From: Eunapius fragilis
Lineage: Eukaryota; Porifera; Demospongiae; Spongillida; Spongillidae
Direction of reading: 5' to 3'
Assembly (NCBI GenBank): GCA_963681505.1
Contig: OY811977.1
Span: 5,387,223-5,451,222 of the forward strand
Length of the DNA: 64,000 nt
Position numbers and translations under genes: made by a program. The notes beneath the pieces are model-generated. The model saw only the letters and a program-made list of their open reading frames with translations, was not told the DNA's origin and did no database searches. Below are positions 1 through 11,574 of this stretch, piece by piece. Position 1 is the first letter of the stretch. Each line of letters begins with the position of its first letter.

Positions 1-130
1 TTGCACGCACCGTATGCAACCTTTTCGTGTAAACAGCTTGAACAAACAGTAGTACTCTAATAATTAAGTGATCATATGATCCACACAAGTGCATACATTC
101 ACAATTATACACATACATGTAAAGGTGCCG

Positions 131-820
131 TTAAAGCGGATTATGATGCTTCAGCGATTTTTGTATAAAAAAGCATAAATACCCAGTGCTGGTTCCAAAC
201 ACGAGCGCCATGAAAATCCATCCGTTGTAGGTCATCGCTGCAAGCATAAGGATGTAGGCCATTCCCACCTGCACGACTTGGAGTAGGGCTTGTACAATGT
301 ACATACAAATGGACAGGCCTCCATCTAGTCTGAAGCTGGTGGGACCATAAACCTTATATCTGAAGGTTGCCAGCGACTCTTATGAGCATATAAACATTTG
401 AAATTAATTACCTTATTCGAGACTCCAAGTCATTCCCTGAGATGATCGGAGTAACTTCTGTGTCGTTTGTCGTCTTGGCGGTAATTTTTAATTTTACCTT
501 CTCCATCAATTTTTCTCGTAGAAATCTCAGTCCTTCGTACAGAAATCCCAAAACGAAGATCGCTAACATAGCGCCAAAGAGCTCTAATTATTAGGGCAGG
601 TAATGTATAACATATAGGAACACGCCATATGGATTCATACGAACGTACGTGCAGAATTGGTGCTAATCCAAGTATTGAAAATAAGGGTCATGTCTCTTCC
701 GATGTAGAACGTTGTTCTCATAGACTATATTTTGCACATACGAGTTAGAGATTGTATGTTACACATTGGATCCCCCACTCTTACCATAGGCATATCCATG
801 CTGCTATGATTGCTATCCAT
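131..820 (-). CDS. CTR1: CTR/SLC31-family copper transporter, 4 exons
   Basis: High-affinity Cu(I) uptake channel of the CTR family, which works as a trimer in the plasma or endosomal membrane. Exons (minus strand, 5' to 3') are 785-820, 641-724, 412-581 and 131-359, encoding 172 residues. All introns are GT-AG and only 52-60 bp, and every junction keeps frame. Visible features are a short His/Met N-terminus with MDMPM; the family entry segment MRTTFYIGRDMTLIF; a first membrane helix around LFGAMLAIFVLGFLYEG; a charged cytoplasmic loop; a second helix carrying the copper-filter MxxxM (MLAAM); and a third helix with the packing motif GxxxG (GTSTG). The start ATG at 818-820 is the first in frame after an upstream TAA. 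The C-terminus ends in HHNPL rather than the usual HCH. Family identity is close to certain; the symbol is by analogy. Confidence 0.93.
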
Positions 821-1020
821 TTCTTGCTCGCTTTGGTATAAAATCCAACCGCTGCACAACGTGATGATCGATATAATGTACGTTGCTTACTTTGCAAACA
901 CAGCAAATAGCGCACCGCAATAATGAATATGCTAATAGTAACACCACGCGCAGTAATATTAATGTCAAAGTTAATACAGGATAATTGCTTACTCTTAATC
1001 TAGAGAGCTATATATGCATG

Positions 1021-1800
1021 ACCTAATTATTTTGTCCTTAGGCCCCCTAGCCAGGATACCCTAGCCACAGATCTCATTAAGGTCAGGTTTAGACGGTCAT
1101 AAATGTCAGCTACTGCCTTTGATTTGGTCACACTGTTGCTTTGCAGCATGAAGGGAGGCTAGCCGGGAAAATGACTCTTGGGCCTCACTCCACAATTTCC
1201 ATATGATTCCACAGCTAATGGAACACAGGCCCACCCCAACTCAGGCACACTTTGGATCATTAGCAACATGTTTGCGGAACTCTGCAGCTATCTCAGCTGT
1301 CGAACAAGACTAATCAAGGATGGCAGGAGTAAGTGGGGATGTCACAGTTATGTCTAAAGCCACAGGCAATCCCCCATCTCACATCTTGCTACCAGGACAC
1401 CTGAAAGACATGTGTGGCTATGATCAGATGTAAGACCATGGCCCACCTCAACTGTGACTCCCATGTGGGCCTGACGGAAAAGGTTAGCCACCACATCCCG
1501 CAACACGTTATGTCAAGTCACTACATCGCCTCCATGAGTACATGTGATGGCATGATGCCCAAGGGGATCCAGGGCTTTCTCAAAGCAGACAGGACACAGA
1601 GAACCACCAGATGTGTCCAACCCTAACCACCACCTTATTGAGGCCTGGAACTCGTTTGGTTCAAGATGAAGACCCAAAACATGAGATGGAACCACAGACA
1701 ACCATGATGCAGCATGAGGAGCTGAAACAGATAATAAGCAAGCTCTGTCTGCCATAGAGGAAGCCCCTAACAATGAATTAAAAAGGTGACATTCCAGACA
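1021..1800 (-). pseudogene. Restriction-like endonuclease domain of the retroelement (broken)
   Basis: In the 1513-1773 frame, CPVCFEKALDPLGHHAITC gives a C-x2-C...H-x4-C zinc knuckle, followed by GGDVVT and a HN pair (RHN in related elements, here preceded by a stop). Downstream, across stops, lie the signatures VEVGHGL and a VALDITVTSPLTPAIL-like block that carries the last acidic residue of the PD-(D/E)XK core. The tail resembles the block VPLAVESYGxWG also seen at 52.3 kb. At least four in-frame stops show decay. Confidence 0.68.
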
Positions 1801-2000
1801 GAGTTCGCTGAGTAACAGGTGTTAATGATACTCCTGCTGTGATCACATCTGAAGGAAAAACCTGGTCATTGAACTGATTGACTGCACGTATCAGGTGTAG
1901 ATTATCTGCACTGGTATAGCCAGATGTGGATAAAGAAGCTATAAATGCTGCACATGAGTGGTGGGAAAGAGATAGCAGACCAAGACCCCCAAAACCTACG

Positions 2001-3130
2001 CTAAGCGTGTATCCAGGCAGGGTCTGTTGTGTCAATGGCAAAACAGGATGAGAAGCATTTCCTGACTTCATCATCAAACAGCTTCAAGGAACCCGCTAGA
2101 CTTGATGGGGTGACCCATGCAAAGTGGACCAATCTGCAATAGCTGCCACACAAGTGCAGGAGAGACAAGGCCACATGCAGGTCAATTGCCGCTACATCAA
2201 CCAAAGAAGACAATAGTCTCTTGGCATCAGCACACTTTCCAGCAATAAACAATGCTTGATATCAGCCTATTGGGATACCAAGAATGTCGAGGTTAGGATA
2301 GTGAGAGAACTTGACTGTAGATGGAAGCATAGAATTTCCATAGTGACTAATGAGCTCACATTTTGCCAAGTTGATGTGGATGCCCAAAGATGGACCCAGC
2401 TCCTCAATGAGGGAGAGTACCTGTAGCACAGCTGAGTGGCTTCCAGTGAGGACCCTATCATCAAGATATCAAGCCTGAAATAGCACTTGTAAGCAGTCAT
2501 CATCAGCATCTATGCTTGATATCAGCCTTTGGAGTTACAATGAAACAAGCAATGGACCAAGGGGGTCACTCCAGTCTCCGATGAAAGATGACCAAGCTGG
2601 TGCTACAGATGAGGGTGTGTACCATAGCACCATGTAACCCAGGGCAGAAGTTCAGGAACAAATTTCATTCATCAAGAACTGCTTGTCTTGAAACAAGATT
2701 AAAGCATTTCGCATATCTATTTTGAAGACCACGAAGTCTTCTTTCATCCAGTGGTCCTCAATGTTCTATCTTAGGCCATGGACAATCTTTTCAGAACCAA
2801 AACTGCAGGCAACCCCCCGTGGCTGAGTAGATCAGAAGCTTTGTTCTTGACCATAGCACAAATGCACTTTCCAGTAAGCCTTCAGAGAGATCCACCCACT
2901 ACTGAAGGTCTAATGTCTTGGGGGGCAATTCATGTGCCTCCAACCAAAAACTTTGACACCAAGAAAGGTGCTTTGCCTGAAGCCAGAAGATTTATGATGT
3001 CCCTGAGAATAGTCCAAATAGGTGTATACGAAGACTGAAGGGACCTGTTGCAGTATCTTTTGGGAAAGAGTGTAGTGTAGACAAGATTTTGAAATCGAGT
3101 CCGACAGAAATAGGCTGAGCATTTGCATTA
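2001..3130 (-). pseudogene. Reverse transcriptase domain remnant
   Basis: Minus-strand frames contain YLDDRVLTG, a match to the RT catalytic YxDD box. It is followed by VLSLIEELGPSLGIHINLAK and KCELIS, the usual fingers-palm continuation. Upstream is a degraded DPLGPLL block corresponding to the QQGDPLGP motif, and the segment MKEDFVVFKIDMRNA, a match to the first catalytic Asp region. Pieces lie in different frames, so the coding region is broken by indels. Confidence 0.66.
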
Positions 3131-3210
3131 GGGGCTGCAGGTGAAGGACTGCTTGGGAGCTTAGACTGCAATAAACACCAGGTGGCCTTATTATCGGGGG
3201 CTAACCCATT

Positions 3211-4573
3211 TCACTCTAATGCTTTGCAAGCTTTAACGAACCCAGCTCTTCCCAAAGACACAGCATAAGCAACTAGATCTTTTTTGTCTTTGGATGCCTG
3301 ATCATGTGGCTGACAGTTATCCTTGTGGTTACTTTTGGCAAGATTCCAGAGAGTCCCAAAATTATTTTTGGACGATAGATCACATAGAAAGTCTACTGAA
3401 GTAGGCACGTCATGGCATCCTCTGCATTTACATGAGGGTAAGACACACTCAGGGAGCATGAAAAGTTTTAGCCAAGCTTGTTCTGAGTTCCCCAGAAGAA
3501 CTTGTCTCAATGTGGCAGAAAGAACCCGAGCAAATGAAGGCTTTGATTTCTTGGGGACAAACCATAATGTTGGGAGAGTAAGCTGACACACTTCCTCAAA
3601 AGTGGGAAGGTTCAGATTAGGCTGATTTTGGCTATATGATATTGGGGAAGGAGTAACCACATTGGATTAGGAGTAGGGAGAGCTCTACCTTTGCAGCATT
3701 GGGTGTGGGAGGAAGACCTTGAGTTCGCAACCAGCTGGTGACAGGATGCACAGCAATGTAGATCTTGCACCTCTAACCAAACGTTGGGAACAGCACCAGA
3801 GAAAAGGCCTCTGGCATGGAGTGTCATATGTGAACGCCACATGGTTGGGGCAAGCAACTCTTGGCATCCTGCAACAATGCACTTTTTTCTATTCATAGTC
3901 CTAACAGTTTCACATGGCCTGGAACTTGGAATTGATCCAGGGATAGCCCCCTCAACAGATTCAAGGGGCTGCTGGGACAGCTGAAAGAGCTGAACTGGTG
4001 GGAGTGATTGCTGCTGTTCTGGAGGAGGAGCTAGGACTGAACCTGAAGGTAGGCAAGGAGAGGCCATAAATGGGGACATTGCCTGAGGATTGCCCTGATA
4101 ACTATAACAATGAGGAAGTGGATAAGATGGGGAGTTAGAGGGAGTACAAGAGAGGTAATCATGGCAAGGAAAAGGCTGTGGGGCACTATGAGATTGCATT
4201 GATGGAGAGACTGAAGGATAAGGACAGAGTGATGAAGGCAATGTGGAGGTGGTTGTATAGGAACACTGCGGTTGTGTAGAAGAGGGCAAGATATATCCCG
4301 TGGAGGAAAGCTCTGATGATGATTGAATGCAATGAGGCATTCGTTACGGCGGAAGTGGGAGCATGGAGGGATAGAAGAATGAGAGGACCCATGCGCAGGT
4401 GATTTAGGCTCCGGTAATAATGCTGGAAGTTGAGTTTGACCCTGCAACTGCTGAGCAACATATGATGGTGGAAGAAGAACGGGCGATGCAGGTGTAGGAT
4501 GCAGTGGTGATTCCGCGTGTCCAACGGGTATAGTTAAGTTAGGCTGTGGCAATGAGAGGGGCTCGTAGAGCAC
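3211..4573 (-). pseudogene. N-terminal zinc-finger and linker region of the retroelement
   Basis: Two overlapping minus-strand reading frames. The upstream one (3612-4340) is Pro/Ser/Gln-rich and then has a double zinc-finger pattern (CIVAGCQELLAP...H...H, then CCASCHQLV...H...C). The downstream one (3211-3660) carries SFARVLSATLRQVLL and WLKLFMLPECVLP, a block that precedes the RT domain in related elements of marine invertebrates. A frame change between the two marks a frameshift around 3.6 kb. Confidence 0.58.
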
Positions 4574-4640
4574 AAAACTTGTAGTGAAGTGGGAGGCAGC
4601 TGTGGCAGTGGTTGAGACAGAGGCAGCTGCTGGGAATCAG

Positions 4641-5178
4641 TAAATGAAGGTAAAGCGGCGTGAACTGGAGACATTGATAAAGATTTCGTACCAAATCCGT
4701 CATGAATGCGTTGACTTCATTACAATGATTATCATAAATGTATGGAAGGCACTAAATGAAAACAAACCGAATGCTGCATGCTTGACATCTTTCACTGCAG
4801 TCTTGGTGCAACTTCTTGGTGCACGACTCATCTGAGGTTTCAAAGGACAAAAAAATGACGAAAGGTGCGTGGCAACAAGAACTAGTAAAACTCTTATTAA
4901 AAAGCCGTTCATATACTAATTGCAATGACAACGATCGGGAGTGGCGATTGACTGCTTAGAAGCTTGGGTATGAATAGTAGGAAATTCAGAATAATGGATG
5001 CTTGCCGTGCTTCATTAGAAGGTAAAATCGTTTTTGTAGTTACAATATAATGTGCGTACGACAATGCGTACACATATGCATGCATACATACATGTAAAGT
5101 GCAAACATTGCAATGCACTATATGCTTTCCCTTAAAGGGGACAAAATCTTGTTCAAGACAAAACTGTTGATAGTTAAT
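4641..5178. other. No gene seen
   Basis: AT-rich sequence between the retroelement and the MITE. Short open frames have no recognisable domain and no splice-supported exon was found. Confidence 0.5.
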
Positions 5179-5935
5179 CTTTATTCTCCAATCGTCCTTA
5201 TTTAAGTCCATTGTCCTTAAATTAAAGACGAAATTCAAGTTCCATAAAAATCAGGTAAGATTGAGGTTTAAATTATAGTACATTTAAACTGCATGCAGAA
5301 TCTAGTTATTAATAGGTATTTATCAGTAAAATCTGGCCAAACAAGGGTGACTTTTAAATTGCGAAGCAGTTAATAAAGGCGGGTTCGCGTGTAGTAGGTA
5401 GGCTCAAAACAACAATGGGAAAGAAAGGAACTGTATTCAGGTATGTGGAAGTGGGCATAAGAAGAGGTATGTTTCATCAAGTTAAACTGTTCTGTAAAAT
5501 GATGCTAAACACGGATGTCTAATTGAGAGAGCAAGAATAAAAGCAAATAAATTGCAATATTATAAAAGTTTATTGCAATTATTTATATATTTTCTAAATG
5601 TAAATTGCTTCAGGTTTCTGAAAATTAATAATCCGAAATAGGAGACAACTAGATTTTAACTTATAGATAACTGAATCTAAACCGCTTGATTTTCGATGTC
5701 AAACTTATGAGTCTGCCATCAAACCTATTACATTTTCAACTGTACTACTCAGCTACGTAATAGGTAGGTACACAAAATTTGTGTTTTAATGTAATCAAGG
5801 ATGAATGCAGCATGAAAAAACGTCTTTACTTTGCTAAAATACATATCAGTCATTTAAAAAACATAGTGTAAACAGTCGTCCTTATTTAAGGACAAAAGGC
5901 GGTCTTAAATAAGGACGATTAGCGGGAGAATAAAG
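5179..5935. mobile_element. 757-bp MITE with long, themselves palindromic, terminal inverted repeats
   Basis: The left end begins CTTTATTCTCC followed by AATCGTCCTTATTTAA. The right end (5875-5935), read in reverse complement, begins CTTTATTCTCC, then CGCT, then AATCGTCCTTATTTAA. The match extends about 55-60 bp into each end. Each terminal repeat is itself nearly palindromic, so each end can form its own hairpin as well as pairing with the other. The interior is AT-rich and non-coding. No convincing target-site duplication was found. Confidence 0.72.
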
Positions 5936-6640
5936 GTCAAAGAAGCTTAATATTTCATTCACTAAGAAACTTGAGAAGTACGTCAATGATCAATGGTGCA
6001 AAGTTTATCAATGCTGATGCTACACTCCACCCACGTTAGATATACCAGATAGTGCAATATAAGGAACTAAATACAAGCTTAGTGATTGAAGCCTGAACTG
6101 TACAGGAATCACATTTTTGAATTCCATTATTCCATTGTTCCATTACAACCAAGTAACTAGCAGCATAATTTTTAATTCAGCGATGAAGTCCCAATTTAGA
6201 GGGCCAAGCAATATTTGAATTGGTGAAATACCTGCTTTGTTGTACATTGATGCTTGGTATGAACATAGACATCCAAACATTTTTTTTTACCTGCTCTTTA
6301 TTGACACGTTTTATATATCAATGATAATTTTTGTGTTTGGTTGTAACGTTCAGTTTGCATGTGGTGGTAGTATGATGAGATTTTGAGATGAACATTGGTA
6401 AATTATTGTCCTCCAAGGTATATAGTGTAGAAAGTTATGCAAATCCACAATAGGAATAAACATCTGTATATAGACACCTCAAATATATTCGGCTGTATAT
6501 ACTTAAACAGCAAGACTTTAGTACCTGCAAGTAACCTTGTGCAAGAAAATCACGGCTCATAAATCGTTTATTGCCTCTGCAGCTGGGCATTTAGAGAAAT
6601 AATCCATCAAAGTAGCATTAATATACCTATATCTCTGAGT
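5936..6640. other. No gene seen
   Basis: AT-rich, no long reading frame, no recognisable repeat. Confidence 0.45.
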
Positions 6641-6644
6641 GGTT

Positions 6645-6970
6645 ATGTGGAAGAGGGCCAATACAGTAACAACTCGTGAGTGCGACGGGATGGGGCGTGA
6701 GTGTCTGTGACACTCACGCCCCATCATGGTCTGGGGCTGCGGTACACCTCAGATCAGCAATTAGGGAGGGTACACCTTCTGCATCATTTGCCTCTTGCAC
6801 GATTGGTTCTTTTATGACTTCCTTGTAAACAAGTGATGCTAGGTCACCAATAACATATCTAACTTCATTGTGACGTTGCGTTACTAGACCTCCCTACTTG
6901 CAGTCAAGAGCATGCTCCATCACTATGTCAAGCATACAATGGTTTGTGTTGAGCTGCATATATTTTAACC
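6645..6970 (-). pseudogene. Retroelement endonuclease-domain fragment (second family)
   Basis: Minus-strand translation across one stop gives HALDCK, then GGLVTQRHNEVRYVIGDLA and ANDAEGVPSLIADL. This is the C..GGLV..RHNE.R block plus a PD-(D/E)XK-like core found in retroelements of sponges and cnidarians. It differs from the family at 1-4.6 kb but matches the fragment at 52.9-53.3 kb. It is short and interrupted. Confidence 0.55.
6689..6725. repeat. Perfect 17-bp inverted repeat with 3-nt loop
   Basis: Arms 6689-6705 and 6709-6725 are exact reverse complements (left arm GATGGGGCGTGAGTGTC) around TGT. The related fragment near 53.16 kb keeps only part of this palindrome. Confidence 0.85.
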
Positions 6971-7086
6971 TTTACTAATAAATTCAGACATGCATGCATT
7001 CATGCAAATGGACACAAACCCCACAACAAGGCAGCAAAAACTTTAACAAATTATATTGCAATCTGAACACTGTATTGCACAAACTT

Positions 7087-8049
7087 TTAAATGCTTGGTG
7101 GTGGTAAGGATACGTGAGTAGCACTATTAGCAGATAATAATCCAGTCAGTGGATTACCTGTCTGGTCATTGTTAGAATGAAAATTCTTAGTACTGCTTGT
7201 ATTCTTCCTGCAATTATATAACTGTGCCACAGAAATGTGGATAATTAGAGTTAACCCAGAAGTTAAACTCCAGAGAGAGAAAAATACGATGTTTGCCACA
7301 TTGAGACCGTCACTTAGTGTTGTCTTTTGGGTTGAATATATGTGAAATATGAGAATAGGAATTTCATAGATCAGAAATAATACAGGAAAAGCAGCCAATG
7401 GAAGGAGCTGTCTGAGAGCCTTTGAAAACTGGACACTACCCGTGATTGGTTCATACGATGATTTCAAACACACAGTTAAAGTCAATTTCAACACCATGAC
7501 AATCATGGCTAGAGATGCTACTATCAGAATAATCATTGCTGGGCCATCCCAGAGGGCAAGCCGTTCTACAAACGCAATTTCATTCTTAGCGTAAACGTAG
7601 CAATATGCTCCATCGGGGCTAATTCCGTACGTTTTTGTCGTTATAGGTACAACCGCTATAATCGCCGGTACTATCAGGGAAGTTAAAACGTACAACACTT
7701 CCAGCTTTTTTAGGTTTTTGTGAAGAACTGCAAAACAGAAAAGATGAAATGTAACCCACATAGTGAAGAGCAGCTTCATCCATTGTGCATACAGCAATAC
7801 ATATCCAAAAGCCGAACATAGTTCCACATAAATCCTACTATATTGCACGAGAAGTGCTTGAAATACTGTCACTGTGGCCATGGTTAATGAAGATAACACC
7901 TGGTACAGGGCCAGTCGGTACACGACCTTATTGTGCAGCTTTAAGCCGAATACTAAGATGGCTGCCAGCAGACACACGGCCGCGGAAACACTGTTCATTG
8001 CCGGGCGGATAACAGATTCAGAAGTAACGTTTTCATTGGAATAATTCAT
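7087..8049 (-). CDS. Orphan seven-transmembrane (GPCR-like) receptor, intronless
   Basis: A 320-residue single-exon frame from ATG 8047-8049. The N-terminus is short and carries two N-glycosylation sequons (NYSN, NENVT). Seven hydrophobic segments follow, roughly residues 18-37, 45-68, 82-107, 118-137, 165-190, 210-232 and 245-272, then a polar Ser/Asn/Pro-rich tail. Cysteines near the start of helix 3 and in the second extracellular loop (GAYCYVY) could form the usual disulphide. I see no class A DRY or NPxxY motif. The helix 3-4 layout with a YG...CYVY loop is more like cAMP-receptor/class B-type GPCRs, but this is inference. Ligand and G protein are unknown. Confidence 0.75.
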   Translation of the reverse strand: MNYSNENVTSESVIRPAMNSVSAAVCLLAAILVFGLKLHNKVVYRLALYQVLSSLTMATVTVFQALLVQYSRIYVELCSAFGYVLLYAQWMKLLFTMWVTFHLFCFAVLHKNLKKLEVLYVLTSLIVPAIIAVVPITTKTYGISPDGAYCYVYAKNEIAFVERLALWDGPAMIILIVASLAMIVMVLKLTLTVCLKSSYEPITGSVQFSKALRQLLPLAAFPVLFLIYEIPILIFHIYSTQKTTLSDGLNVANIVFFSLWSLTSGLTLIIHISVAQLYNCRKNTSSTKNFHSNNDQTGNPLTGLLSANSATHVSLPPPSI

Positions 8050-8144
8050 TATTCAAGGAGTGCTCTCCTTCCTTATAATGTAGCAAGTTGGACAAGAGGT
8101 TCCAATTAACGCGATATCAACAGCAGCGAAAACAATAAGTGGGA

Positions 8145-8460
8145 GAAGGCCTACGCCCTGAAATATTGAAATGCAATGGTTATCAGATGTCCTTAGCTAG
8201 CAACGCAGTCTAACAACCTCGAGACATCTGGAATGCGAGGTTGTACATGAAAACGCCACTCTTATACAAAGGGACAAGACGATACCATAAAAGTATCACC
8301 ATATGTGTTTGAAACTGTCGATCATGGATCTCCGCTACAGCAGCAAGGCACGTACCATATTTGACCCTCGTCTGCAAAAAATGAGTTTTCACGATGTGGA
8401 ACAAACAACAACCAAAAGGTGAATATGAAGGTGAGGCAGACAGGATGTATTTGGCTATTC
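8145..8460. repeat. Dispersed/duplicated segment, copy 1 of 2
   Basis: Shares an ordered series of blocks with 10385-10630: GCCTACGCC-TGAAATATTGAAA, CATACAAAGGG-CAAGA-GAT, TTTGACCC-CGTCTG and GTGGAACAAA. Divergence is substantial, so this is an old duplication or repeat family. No coding content was recognised. Confidence 0.6.
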
Positions 8461-8521
8461 CATTATACCCTACAAATGACAATAATTGCAAACGTATTAA
8501 CCCCGCGGGACAATATGTAAA

Positions 8522-8748
8522 ATCACACCTGGACAGGTGTCCGTTTTGGATACACCCCCCCCCCCCCCCCCCTGGGACAGGCTAAAGTACACCCTGGACA
8601 AGCGTCTATTTGATTACACCTACCGTGGACAAGCGTATGTTTTACCTGCAAACCCCCCGGACATGCCATTACCCCCCCGGGACATGTTTCCAAACTCCCC
8701 TGGACAACCTCATGCTTACGAACACCCCCCGTGGACACCATTTATTGT
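8522..8748. repeat. Degenerate minisatellite with CC..GGACA core
   Basis: About eight loosely spaced units share a C-run followed by GGACA (for example CCTGGACAAGCG, CCCCGGACATGCC, CCCCTGGACAACC). An uninterrupted C18 run lies at 8555-8572. Confidence 0.6.
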
Positions 8749-9200
8749 CATCTGTAGGGGTGTATGGCTAAATAATGGAATAGCTCATTATCACTTAATA
8801 GTATAGGAAACTATATGTAACGCCTTTTTGTTTGTTTTGTTTTGTAGAGATAGACCGGGTTGAAATGTACCGAATTGTGTGGTTTTATGGACCAGTTGCC
8901 TAGCTTGCATAGCGATGGAAGCTGTATGTTCTGTTGATGGAATGTTCATCCTTCATAGTAGCCTTAGTGAAAGTAGCACATATCAGAAGCATGCAATGAC
9001 TATAGTTAGAGTTACAATGATCAATGGCAGCAGCTTTTTGTAGGTGAAGGCACACACTGATGCTGCTATGCACATTTACATCCCTGTCACAGCTCGTACG
9101 CATAATCAGGCATAATCCGACAAGCATGACAAGGAATACGTGGTTGTGTGTATCTGTGTGTACAGGTTTTCATTTGCGTGTGTAGATGGATGGGTGGTAT

Positions 9201-9203
9201 TGT

Positions 9204-9258
<55 letters not shown>
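9201..9258. repeat. (TG)n microsatellite
   Basis: Nearly pure TG dinucleotide run. Confidence 0.95.
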
Positions 9259-10384
9259 GGCTGCCTTTAGACTGTGGCCGCACCCTCTTACCTATGCTGT
9301 CACATTATGTTGTCAGCTTGCATTTAAAAAACAATTCCTCCTTTTTCCATTAGTGCCAACCCATCTAACCTCTCCTCATGAATGAGGGCATCAGGAAAAA
9401 ATGCTGCATTCCATGATGAACACACTCACCCAGTTCTTAACTTACTATGGTATGGAAGAATATGTCAACTATGGTCTGCAAGGCAATTTCATTGGCTGAC
9501 TGCCTAAAATTCAAGCAAATAGTTATTAATAATGCTTCAGGTCATCAGGATGGATGCTTGTTATTATCTGACACTGCAGTCAAGTAAGTAGAAAAAAGGG
9601 TTGCTTTATTAACGTATTTTGCTTTGCCTGATGGTCCATCTCTATCAGACAGGTGCCCCCCTTCCCCCTTTGTTAGGTTTAGGTTAGCTATCAAATTGAT
9701 CAGTGATACGCAATAGTTAGAGCCGTGATTGCGTAATAAACACTTATTCTCTTTCTCAGTTAGGTTGACCTACTGAAATTTATAAATGGCATTGCGCACA
9801 GATGGCTTTGTCTGCACATGTTTGCAACTCCCTTGATGAATAAATAATACGACAACCTTGCTTGTATAGTACCTGCATTCATATCTTACAACTACATGTA
9901 TCTATTCCCTGTGATGTATGCTATTTCTACTGTGTCATTGCATATTCATGTTTAAGCAAGCTCATCTATATGTCGTGGGGGAAAAAAAGATGCCTATTCT
10001 TGTGCACGTATTTTGGTTCCTCAATTTCCGATGATGAAGAAAAGGTATGTCTATGTCTAGCCTCCAGGGATTGTTCTGGTCGTAGCCAGACCTATTGTCT
10101 TCCACGGCTTTGAAATCAAACATCACATTGGTTTTGACACATCAGTTGTGCAAATGTAGCGCGTATTTTTGTTTGGCACACATCTGAGTGTGCATAAATC
10201 GTGGGGTAATGAGAAACTGTTGGCCCAGGTGTTTTTTTTGCGATTTGCGTTTCTAACACAAGGGATATATGAAATATGGTATAGACTATATGTCTTATCT
10301 ATAGCGAGGCTTTTCTCATCACCTCTTGTTCCCTCACTCCTATCCAGGACAGCTGTGGATGGCCGTCCATTCAAAAGTGGTAAT
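9259..10384. other. No gene seen
   Basis: Short frames only, with no domain or consistent splice structure recognised. Confidence 0.4.
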
Positions 10385-10630
10385 TAGGCCTACGCCTTGA
10401 AATATTGAAAAGATTAATTAACAACCCCACCATCTTGGTTGTAATATGCATGCAAACATCACCGTCATACAAAGGGCAAGATGATTGACCACTTGTGTGT
10501 CTGAAATTGTTTCTCTCCTACATTCCCAGGTGCAGCACTTCATATGATTTTTGACCCTTGTCTGAATAAAATGATTTTTCGCAAAGTGGAACAAATAACA
10601 AGCAATGAACGAATATGAAGCAGAGGATAA
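10385..10630. repeat. Dispersed/duplicated segment, copy 2 of 2
   Basis: Partner of 8145-8460, same orientation, with shared blocks in the same order. It lies 2.2 kb from the first copy. Confidence 0.6.
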
Positions 10631-11574
10631 ATGAACCATGCATTCATGGGCATCCCCGAGCAGATAGATACATACATTGCGTTGTTGATGATAATGATAA
10701 ATCTGGAATACAGCGTTATTGGTATTCAGAGCACATGTACAGTCATGCACACACTTTTCCCTTCCATTTCTCACTTTGACATCACAAACTCTGCTCAGAT
10801 TGCATGAAAGGTCACTTTGCATTCTTGAGTTGTGTGGGCAAAACGTTCAAGTATTTCATATTGGCATGGATTGGTTCGTGTTGTTTGGTAGCATAAAGTG
10901 ATGCATTCAATTTTGCGATAGGCCTTTGGTATGACATGAACAGTACAGTGATTAAAATGCTTCACATGAACAAGCAGCAGTGTCTATCAACCACACCCTT
11001 TCTGCTGCTATTACCATAGCTGTTCAGATTCAGTGACCAGTCTATCATCTTTTGCAGTCAATCGGTCACACAGTTGGTATGCTGCATGCATTGCAAAGAG
11101 TGTATGAGTTGAAAAGGTTTTCAGTCTCATGCTCTGATAGTCTTTTTGGTAATAGATTGGACAATGCCTTTCAAACCTTCCATGTCCGTCAAAAGCAGTA
11201 GCTGGAGCAGCATTCATTGGAAATCATGTGAACAGAGCTTTATAGGTTCCATTAATTTATTCTAACCTACTGTTGCAACCATCAATCATAGCAACTCTGC
11301 CGTCATCTCTATAATGGAGGAATCACTCAACGAGGTAACTTTTTATAAATTATATTTGTAGTTACATATCCTCATCAATCAATGAATGTATGCATGGTGC
11401 TTTCATTTGCATCAAACAATTAAAATCCACCTGCTTGAAAATCATGCCACAAAAAGACAACCAAAAAGGGTTTTAGCACCACAGGTGAGCAAGAGGCTGA
11501 TGTAATCCACGCACACTTCAATGAGGTACAGCTGCATTCCTAACAAGATGAAAAGGCTCAAAAGAGTGGAGCAT

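Larger units (their letters stand above)
1021..4640 (-). mobile_element. Decayed non-LTR-type retroelement with C-terminal restriction-like endonuclease
   Basis: The minus strand carries remnants of one long polyprotein in the expected order: proline-rich N-terminus and zinc finger, conserved linker, reverse transcriptase, then a CCHC/PD-(D/E)XK-like endonuclease. Several stops and frameshifts interrupt it, so it is dead. No poly(A) tail or target-site duplication could be assigned, so the limits are approximate. Three sub-regions are listed separately. Element class is inferred from domain order; RLE-type non-LTR elements (R2/NeSL-like) have this arrangement. Confidence 0.72.

Noticed and set aside
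11311..11530. Possible plus-strand exons (MEESLNE followed by GTAACT; EQEADVIHAHFNE)
   Set aside because: Pieces could not be linked by phase and match no family I recognise.
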